Shown here in pieces: positions 58,056-64,000 of a stretch of DNA of 64,000 nt. Numbering within the stretch: position 1 is the first letter of the stretch; every line of letters starts with the position of its first letter. The DNA comes from an uncultured Oscillospiraceae bacterium. Its GTDB lineage: Bacteria > Bacillota > Clostridia > Oscillospirales > Oscillospiraceae. Both the position numbers and the translations under genes were made by a program. The stretch is from NCBI GenBank assembly GCA_947599875.1, contig CANQFV010000004.1, forward strand, positions 47,091 through 111,090, in the 5' to 3' direction. The notes beneath the pieces were generated by a model. That model searched no databases. It worked only from the letters and a program-made list of their open reading frames with translations, and had not been told where the DNA came from.

Positions 58056-59333
58056 TCAGTCCTGGGAGATCATCCGGTGGATGATCCGGCGGTCTGTCTC
58101 CCGCATTCCCTCCCGGGCGATCTCACTGACGGCGCGGATGGTGTCCTCCACGCTGGAGGCGGTGAGCCCGTCCCCGGACTTAAACTCGCTGTCGTGCATG
58201 TACATCTGCATCCCCAGCAGCCCCGCCTCCACGGCGGAGGCGATCTTGGCCGCGCAGCTGGCCTTGGCCCCGTCGCAGAGCATCCCGGAGTTGATGGCCA
58301 GGGCGTTCACCACGGTGTGGGCGATCTCATCATACCGGCCGCCGTACAGATAGCACACACCGGCCCCCGCCCCCGCGCCGGCGCTGGTGGCCCCGCAGTA
58401 GGCGGAGAGGCTGCCGATACCGGCCTTCAGGTGTACGGTGACAAGGTTGGAGACGATCAGCGCCCGGAGCAGCATGTCCTCCGATACGCCGCACTCCCCG
58501 GCGTAGACGATCACCGGCACGCTGGCGGTCAGGCCCTGGTTCCCGGAGCCGGAGTTGATGACCACCGGCTTTTCACAGCCGTTCATCCTGGCGTCCGACC
58601 CGGCGGCGGCATACGCCTTGGCCCGGTTCTGCACGGAATTGCCGTAGGAGCGGATCAGGATCTTCCCGATCCCGGCCCCGTAGCTTCCCCGCAGGCCCGC
58701 CTCCACAATGTCCATGTTCAGGTCGATCTGCCGCTTCAGGGTGTCCCGGACGAGAGCCAGATCCACCGTGTCCGCGTACTCCACAATGTCCCGGATGTTC
58801 AGCCGCTCCCGCTTTTCATCCGTCTGGACGGGATCCACGGTGAAGGGTCTGTCCACCAGGGTCCTGCCGTTTTTCTCCACCCGCACCACGTTGGTGTGGG
58901 TGCCCACGATGCGCACAAAGGCGGTGTCCCCGCTCTTCTCCACGGTGACGGCGATGTCAAAGGGGCAGCCGGAGTCGGACTCCCGCACCGCGATCTCCGC
59001 CCGGCGCAAAAAGGCGTCCATCTCCCCGAGGCCCTCCTCCGTCACGCCGGAGAGTACCTCCAGCTCCCGCCCGGCGTCGCCGCAGCAGATGCCCACGGAC
59101 ACGGCGGTTTTCAGGCCCTTTCTCCCCCCTGTGTGGGGGACGATCACGGATTTGACGTTCTTGATGATGTTGCCGCTTACCGCAAGCTCCACCCGGTCCG
59201 GCGCCTGTCCCAGAGTCTCCCTGGCCAGGGCCCCGGCGTAGGCCACGGCGATAGGCTCCGTACAGCCCATTGCGGGCACAAGCTCTTCCTTCAAAACGGC
59301 GGTATAGGCGCGGACGGTCTCTTCTGTCAGCAT
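58056..59333 (-). CDS. cyuA: L-cysteine desulfidase / serine dehydratase-alpha family protein (UPF0597)
   Basis: 425 residues. The family (CyuA/YhaM) is an oxygen-sensitive [4Fe-4S] enzyme releasing sulfide, ammonia and pyruvate from cysteine. Visible: VPAMGCTEPIAVAYA near the start, SGNIIKNVKSVIVPHTGG, GCEKPVVINSGSGNQG and LCDGAKASCAAKI, whose cysteines are candidate cluster ligands. No transporter or regulator partner lies beside it. Start at 59333 by position relative to homologues; a GTG three codons upstream is an alternative. Confidence 0.85.
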   Translation of the reverse strand: MLTEETVRAYTAVLKEELVPAMGCTEPIAVAYAGALARETLGQAPDRVELAVSGNIIKNVKSVIVPHTGGRKGLKTAVSVGICCGDAGRELEVLSGVTEEGLGEMDAFLRRAEIAVRESDSGCPFDIAVTVEKSGDTAFVRIVGTHTNVVRVEKNGRTLVDRPFTVDPVQTDEKRERLNIRDIVEYADTVDLALVRDTLKRQIDLNMDIVEAGLRGSYGAGIGKILIRSYGNSVQNRAKAYAAAGSDARMNGCEKPVVINSGSGNQGLTASVPVIVYAGECGVSEDMLLRALIVSNLVTVHLKAGIGSLSAYCGATSAGAGAGAGVCYLYGGRYDEIAHTVVNALAINSGMLCDGAKASCAAKIASAVEAGLLGMQMYMHDSEFKSGDGLTASSVEDTIRAVSEIAREGMRETDRRIIHRMISQD

Positions 59334-59432
59334 TTCTCCCACCCCGATCCTTTCTCTCTCCCGCCCAAGGGCGGGCTGAAGTCCGGTGACAAATTCCGTT
59401 ATCTCCTATTATAGATGCCGGGCAAAACAAAG

Positions 59433-60914
59433 TCAAGCCTGGGCAAAGCTCCGGAAGACCTGGCGCATGGCGGGGTAGATCTCCCGGAACATGGCGTAGC
59501 GCCTGTCATAGAGCGATATTAGCTTCTCATCCGGCCAGGTGGTGGAGGCTGTCCCGGCCAGACTGAGGCTGGCCTCCCGGACGGAGGGGAAGGCCCCCGC
59601 CGCCACCATCGCCAGGATGGCCCCGCCGTAGCCCGGCCCCTGCTCCGTCACCGCCATATCTAAGGGGATCCCCAGCACGTTGGCCAGGATCTCCCGCCAC
59701 AGAGGGGACTTGGCCCCGCCGCCGCAGATGCCGGAGCGCCTGATCCCGATCCCCAGTGACCGGGCCACCTCCAGGCTGTCCCGGATGGCGAAGGCCACCC
59801 CCTCCAAAACGGCCTGGGTCATGTCCGCGTGGGTGGTGTCCAAAGACAGCCCGGTAAAGACGCCCCGGGCGTCCACATCGTTTATGGGGCTTCTCTCCCC
59901 CATCAGATACGGGAGGAAAAAGACCCGGTTCTCGCCCAGGCGCTCCCGGGGGATCCTGGCCTGCTCGGCGGCGTAATCCGTATCGCCGGACACGCCGTCC
60001 ATCCACCACCTGTTGCACCCGGCCGCCGTGAGCATACACCCCATGAGATGCCAGCCGCCGTCCGCGTGGGCAAAGGCGTGGAGGGCGTTGTTGGGGTCGG
60101 CCCGGAACCCGTCCAGGGCGATAAAGATCGTCCCGGAGGTGCCCAGGGAGATGTTGCACCGGCCGGCGCCCACCGTCCCGGTGCCCACGGCGGCCGCGGC
60201 GTTGTCTCCCGCCCCGGCGCACACAAGCACATCCGGAGAGAGGCCAAGTCTCCGCGCCACATGGGGCCTCAGCGTGCCCACCGCCTGGGCGCTGGGGAAG
60301 AGCCGGGGGAGGATGTCCTCCGAGATGCCGCAGATCTGGCACATCTCCCGGGACCAGCACCTGTTTTTCACGTCCAGCAGGAGCGTCCCCGAGGCGTCGG
60401 AATAGTCCGTGGCGTGGACGCCCGTCAGCTGATAGGTGATGTAATCCTTGGGGAGCATGATCTTGGCGATGCTGCGGAAATTCTCCGGCTCCCTGTCCCG
60501 CATCCACAGAAGCTTCGGCGCGGTGAATCCGGCGAAGGCGATGTTCCCGGTGTACTGGGCCAGCCGTTCCCGGCCGATCACCTGGTTGAGATACGCCGTC
60601 TCCTGCGCCGTGCGCCCGTCGTTCCACAAAATGGCGGGGCGGATCACCCTGTCCTGCCCGTCCAGCGCCACAAGGCCGTGCATTTGACCGCCCAGGCCGA
60701 TGGCCCTCACGTCCCCGGCCGCGCCGCCGGCCGTCAGCTCCGGGATCCCGGACAGGACGGCCTCCCACCAGTCCTCCGGCCTCTGCTCGCTCCACCCCGG
60801 TTTGGGGATGGACAGGGGGTACTCCCGCGTCACCTGGCGCAGGACTTTCCCCTCCCCGTCCACCAGCAGCAGCTTCATCGCCGAGGTGCCCAGGTCGATT
60901 CCGATGGTGGTCAT
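59433..60914 (-). CDS. xylB: xylulokinase-type FGGY sugar kinase
   Basis: 493 residues; phosphorylates D-xylulose (pentose entry). FGGY motifs are visible: MTTIGIDLGTSAMKLLLVDG, PKPGWSEQRPEDWW, GLGGQMHGLVALDG, GAGDNAAAAVGTG and GGGAKSPLWREILANVLGIPL. The MHGLV motif fits xylulokinases. No xylose isomerase is beside it. The ATG at 60914 follows GGGAGGAGAG and overlaps the upstream MBL gene's stop by four bases. Confidence 0.92.
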   Translation of the reverse strand: MTTIGIDLGTSAMKLLLVDGEGKVLRQVTREYPLSIPKPGWSEQRPEDWWEAVLSGIPELTAGGAAGDVRAIGLGGQMHGLVALDGQDRVIRPAILWNDGRTAQETAYLNQVIGRERLAQYTGNIAFAGFTAPKLLWMRDREPENFRSIAKIMLPKDYITYQLTGVHATDYSDASGTLLLDVKNRCWSREMCQICGISEDILPRLFPSAQAVGTLRPHVARRLGLSPDVLVCAGAGDNAAAAVGTGTVGAGRCNISLGTSGTIFIALDGFRADPNNALHAFAHADGGWHLMGCMLTAAGCNRWWMDGVSGDTDYAAEQARIPRERLGENRVFFLPYLMGERSPINDVDARGVFTGLSLDTTHADMTQAVLEGVAFAIRDSLEVARSLGIGIRRSGICGGGAKSPLWREILANVLGIPLDMAVTEQGPGYGGAILAMVAAGAFPSVREASLSLAGTASTTWPDEKLISLYDRRYAMFREIYPAMRQVFRSFAQA

Positions 60915-61615
60915 GGTCTCTCCTCCCTGGCGTCGCACAGGAAGACGGCGCAGCCCACGTCCACGGCCTCTATGCTCCGGCCGTGGAGGCTGAGCCTCTC
61001 CCCCGTCCTCTCTCCGGCCAAAATCTCCTCCGCCCCGTCGATCAGGCGGCCGATCAGCTCCGTCCCCACGGGGCAGGAGCCGTGGGAGGGGTAGAGCCGG
61101 TCAAATTGCCCGGTCATGGTCTGGAGACTTCTCAGCCCCGCCACATAGGCGTGAAATTCCCTCTGGGGGCCGAACATGAAGATCCTGCCGTCCTGCACCG
61201 GGTCCCCGGAGAAGAGCCGCCGGTCACGGATATCCAGGACGCCTATGCTCCCCGGGGTGTGGCCGGGGATGGCCACGATCCGCAGGGGCCTGGCGCCCAG
61301 GTCAAGGGCCTGTCCGTCCCACACGGGGGTAAAGCTCCCTGTCCGCCCCTGGAGCTTGTAGTAATTGGCCGCCTCCGCGGGACTCATCAGGAAGTCCGAG
61401 AATTCGCCGTTGGAGCCGATGTGATCCGGGTCTGCGTGGGTGTTCAGCAGGGTGATGGGCTTGTCCGTCAGCTCCTCCGCCAGCTCCCGGGCGTTGCGGG
61501 TGGTCATGCCGCTGTCGATGAGCAGCGCCCGCTCCTCCCCGGCCAGCAGGAAAAACCGCACCCCCTCCTCCTCAAAGCTCCAGGTTCGGCTGTCGATGGT
61601 CACAGTCCGCGTCAT
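60911..61615 (-). CDS. metallo-beta-lactamase-fold hydrolase
   Basis: 234 residues. Metal motif THADPDHIG (HxDxDH), AIPGHTPGSIGVLD, SGDPVQDG and PSHGS supply the dinuclear site of the glyoxalase-II-like MBL family. The substrate is not identifiable. It lies upstream of and overlaps xylB (ATGA), so the two are co-translated. The ATG follows GGAGG by seven bases. Confidence 0.88.
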   Translation of the reverse strand: MTRTVTIDSRTWSFEEEGVRFFLLAGEERALLIDSGMTTRNARELAEELTDKPITLLNTHADPDHIGSNGEFSDFLMSPAEAANYYKLQGRTGSFTPVWDGQALDLGARPLRIVAIPGHTPGSIGVLDIRDRRLFSGDPVQDGRIFMFGPQREFHAYVAGLRSLQTMTGQFDRLYPSHGSCPVGTELIGRLIDGAEEILAGERTGERLSLHGRSIEAVDVGCAVFLCDAREERP

Positions 61616-61648
61616 GGCGGCGCCTCCTTTTTTGAAAATTCCGAAAAG

Positions 61649-61681
61649 ATTATACCATATTTTCAATCGCTATGGTATAAT
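61649..61681. promoter_or_regulatory. palindromic face-to-face promoter pair
   Basis: ATTATACCATA at 61649-61659 and its exact complement TATGGTATAAT at 61671-61681 flank an 11-base centre. Each arm is an extended -10 (TATGGTATAAT), one for the MBL-xylB operon (minus) and one for fbp (plus). The -35 zone of each overlaps the -10 of the other, so RNA polymerase cannot occupy both at once. Confidence 0.7.
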
Positions 61682-61724
61682 GTTCCTGAGAGAAATTGAT
61701 TTTTTTCAAAAGGGGGCGTCCTCC

Positions 61725-63689
61725 ATGCCGGAAAGCGGGCAGAGTCTCAGATATCTCACCCTGTTGTCCCGTAAATATCCCACCGTCGCCGCCGCCGCCA
61801 GCGAAATCATCCGCATCGAGGCGGTACTGCGCCTGCCCAAGGGGACGGAGCATTTCATGTCCGATCTCCACGGGGAAAACGAGGCGTTCATCCACATCCT
61901 GAACAATGCCTCCGGGTACATCCGGGAGAAGATCGACACGGTCTTTGAGGGGGAGCTGACGGCGGAGGAGCGGTCGGATCTGGCCACCCTCATCTATTAC
62001 CCGGAGAAGAAGCTCCCCGCCCTGAAGGCGGCCCGGGAGGATCTGGATGCGTGGTACCACCACACGCTGATGCGCCTTATCCGGCTGTGCCGGTTCGTCT
62101 CCTCCAAGCACACCCGCGCCCATGTGCGCCAGTGCCTGCCGGAGAGCTGCGGGTATGTGCTGGACGAGCTTCTCCACGCCCACTTTGAGGATCACGACAA
62201 AAAGCTGTACTATGAAACCATCGTGGACTCCATCATCGCCTACGGCAGGGCCGATCCGTACATCCTCCGCTTCTGCGAGCTGATCAAGCGCCTGGCTGTG
62301 GACAGGCTGCACATCGTGGGGGATCTTTTTGACCGGGGGCCGCGGCCGGATCTCATCCTGGAGCAGCTCATCGAGCGCAGCGACGTGGACATCCAGTGGG
62401 GCAATCACGACGTGGTGTGGATGGGCGCGGCGGCGGGCAGTCCCGTCTGCGTCCTCACGGTGCTGAAAACCACCCTGGCCTACAACAACACGGACACCCT
62501 GGAACACGGCTACGGCATCAGCCTGCGGGAGCTGGATCACCTGGCCCAGGAGGTGTATTCCGGCAGTGACGTGTCCCGCTGGATGCCCAAAACCGACGAG
62601 CGCCGCCCCACCTCCCGGGAGAGGCTTTGCCGCACGGCCCAGATGCACAAGGCCGTCACCGTCATGCTCCTGAAGGCAGAGGCGGAGGTCATCGCCGCCA
62701 ACCCCGACTTCCAGATGGCCGGGCGGGACTACATCAACCGGATCGACTTTGCAAACGGCACGGTGGACGTGTCCGGCCGCCTGTATCCCCTGCTTGACCG
62801 GGATTTCCCCACGGTGGATCCGGAGCATCCCACGGCCCTCACCCCCGGCGAGGCGGAAGTCCTCCGGGATCTCGTCCGCGGCTTCCGGCACAGCAAGCTG
62901 CTGCAAAAGCACGTCCGGTTCCTGTACTCCGCAGGCTCGGTGTACAAGGTGATGAACGGAAACCTGCTCTACCACGGCGCCGTGCCCATGACCGACAGCG
63001 GGGAATTTGCCCAGGAGACCTTTGAGGGCCGGCCCTACGCCGGGAGGGAGCTGTTCGATTACTGTGACCGCCGGGCACGCCAGGGCTATTTCGCCCCGGA
63101 GGGGTCCGCCCAGCGGAAAGCCGGCCAGGACTTCCTGTGGTATTTGTGGTGCGGGCGGCTCAGCCCCATCTACGGCCGCAGCGCCATGACCACCTTTGAG
63201 CGGCTGTACATCGAGGACAAACAGACCCACCGGGAGGAGAAGAATCCCTACTACAGGCTGATCAATCTCCCCGGTACGGCGGACAAGATCCTCCGGGAGT
63301 TCGGCCTGGAAGGGGAGGGCTGCCACATCGTAAACGGTCACGTCCCCGTCCGGGCCGTGGAGGGGGAGAGTCCCGTCAAGGGGGACGGCAAGCTCCTGGT
63401 CATCGACGGCGGCTTCTGCCGGGCATATCACGAGAAAACCGGCATCGCCGGGTACACCCTGGTCTACAACTCCCGCGGCCTGACCCTGCGCACCCACCAG
63501 CCCTTTGAGAGCGCCGCCCGGGCCATCGCGGACGACGAGGACATCACCTCCTCCAGCGAGTACATCTACACCGCGCCGTCCCGGCTCCTGGTGGCCGACA
63601 CGGACGAGGGGCGGGAGAAATCCGCCCTCATTCAGGATCTGAAGCGCCTGGTGGCCGCTTACCAGAACGGCGATCTGAGGGAAACATGA
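61725..63689 (+). CDS. fbp: fructose-1,6-bisphosphatase, class III
   Basis: 654 residues, typical of the class III Firmicute enzyme for gluconeogenesis. It has a metallophosphatase core: SDLHGE (D47, H49), VGDLFDRGPRPD, IQWGNHDVVWMG and VNGHVPVR. The frame stays open about 95 codons upstream, into the promoter and the MBL gene on the other strand; the ATG at 61725 follows AAAGGGGG and is the only supported start. Module 1 of repeat copy H starts eight bases after the stop. Confidence 0.95.
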   Translation: MPESGQSLRYLTLLSRKYPTVAAAASEIIRIEAVLRLPKGTEHFMSDLHGENEAFIHILNNASGYIREKIDTVFEGELTAEERSDLATLIYYPEKKLPALKAAREDLDAWYHHTLMRLIRLCRFVSSKHTRAHVRQCLPESCGYVLDELLHAHFEDHDKKLYYETIVDSIIAYGRADPYILRFCELIKRLAVDRLHIVGDLFDRGPRPDLILEQLIERSDVDIQWGNHDVVWMGAAAGSPVCVLTVLKTTLAYNNTDTLEHGYGISLRELDHLAQEVYSGSDVSRWMPKTDERRPTSRERLCRTAQMHKAVTVMLLKAEAEVIAANPDFQMAGRDYINRIDFANGTVDVSGRLYPLLDRDFPTVDPEHPTALTPGEAEVLRDLVRGFRHSKLLQKHVRFLYSAGSVYKVMNGNLLYHGAVPMTDSGEFAQETFEGRPYAGRELFDYCDRRARQGYFAPEGSAQRKAGQDFLWYLWCGRLSPIYGRSAMTTFERLYIEDKQTHREEKNPYYRLINLPGTADKILREFGLEGEGCHIVNGHVPVRAVEGESPVKGDGKLLVIDGGFCRAYHEKTGIAGYTLVYNSRGLTLRTHQPFESAARAIADDEDITSSSEYIYTAPSRLLVADTDEGREKSALIQDLKRLVAAYQNGDLRET

Positions 63690-63697
63690 TCGACGCT

Positions 63698-63912
63698 GTC
63701 GTAAAAAGGCCCTGGATTTCTCTGATGAGAAATCCAGGGCCTTTTTACCGACAAGGGGGTGCGTGCGGAAAGGCCCCCCTCGAATTCTGCGGAATTCGAG
63801 GGGGCCTTTCCTGCTGCCGCGCTGTGCGACCAGTCTGCGGACTGGTCACTTGCGCGGCAAGAGGGATTTTTTCCGACGTACATGCCGCCGGAAAAAATAT
63901 TTGAATTGGGGA
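63698..63912 (+). repeat. modular hairpin element, copy H (modules 1-4)
   Basis: Complete forward copy. Module 1: arms 63698-63722 and 63727-63752 around TGAT, working as a terminator for fbp. Module 2: arms 63767-63787 and 63792-63811 around TGCG. Module 3: 63812-63861 with the inner ACCAGTC-TGCG-GACTGGT. Module 4: 63867-63900. It ends in TATTTGAATTGGGG, shared with copies D, E and F. Confidence 0.85.
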
Positions 63913-63935
63913 GAGCGGGACGGGAGATTTTTCGT

Positions 63936-64000
63936 TGACCGGAGGCCTTGACCCGGCGTTACAGAGGGACGGTTCTTTAGTCCCACCTGCGGTGTGACAA
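63936..64000 (-). repeat. GGGACGGTT palindromic repeat, copy 4 (cut by window end)
   Basis: Reverse of copy 1: GGCCTTGACCCGGCGTTACA, then GGGACGGTTCTTTAGTCCCA, then CCTGCGGTGTGACAA at the edge. Its placement right after module 4 of copy H mirrors the arrangement at copy E. Confidence 0.75.

Noticed and set aside
61440..61724. N-terminal extension of fbp by 95 codons
   Set aside because: It would run through the divergent promoter and antisense to the MBL gene; class III enzymes begin near the ATG at 61725.
1..64000. tRNA, rRNA, phage or integrase genes
   Set aside because: I looked for cloverleaf-like 3' ends, rRNA motifs and recombinase or phage structural proteins in gaps and frames and found none; a tRNAscan or Infernal run would be decisive.

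Overview
The window looks like a chromosomal segment of a GC-rich (about 60% by eye), spore-forming anaerobic Firmicute, most likely a gut Oscillospiraceae-type clostridium. Supporting signs are spoIVA behind a sigma-E-type promoter, a class III fructose-1,6-bisphosphatase, a soluble [FeFe] hydrogenase with the TSCCP motif, an SLH-anchored surface peptidase, strong purine-rich ribosome binding sites and TTGACA/TATAAT promoters. I see no phage, insertion sequence, integrase, CRISPR array, rRNA or tRNA. The assignment is inference from gene content.

Layout. 0.4-9.5 kb: a CBS/DRTGG pyrophosphatase, a short RecQ, an M3 peptidase-SLH surface protein, and a Crp/Fnr regulator ahead of an SsuABC-like importer. 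9.6-17.5 kb: a MarR regulator and two heterodimeric ABC exporter pairs. 17.7-31.0 kb: an ECF S component with a structured leader, then a pectin island (GH28, CE8, a sugar ABC importer, two MsmK-type ATPases, and small membrane proteins of unknown function). 31-37 kb: the [FeFe] hydrogenase, a PLC-like protein, and a TetM-like GTPase fused to a YacP/Rae1 NYN nuclease. 37.7-46.5 kb: spoIVA, an ABC-2 exporter, panT-like/coaX, trmK/nif3, a DUF1858 protein and a cytosolic GH13. 47-64 kb: a second EF-G, a degenerate P-type ATPase with rlmB and metK, a rhomboid-like protein, a Nudix-PNPOx fusion with an fRMsr, zinc-ribbon proteins, cyuA, xylB with an MBL hydrolase, and fbp.

How genes work together. 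The pectin island appears to import oligogalacturonides and process them inside the cell, since neither GH28 nor CE8 has a signal peptide. trmK/nif3, panT/coaX, natA/natB, metK/rlmB, Nudix/fRMsr, the zinc-ribbon pair and xylB/MBL are overlapping or tightly spaced gene pairs that look co-transcribed.

The intergenic DNA is the most unusual part. At least nine copies of one modular element recur, usually just after a stop codon. It is built of up to four hairpins whose loops and upper stems are conserved while the lower stems change with compensating changes. The first hairpin resembles a two-way terminator. A second palindromic family built on GGGACGGTT recurs next to it. Together with the GTPase-nuclease fusion, these are the strongest candidates for something undescribed.
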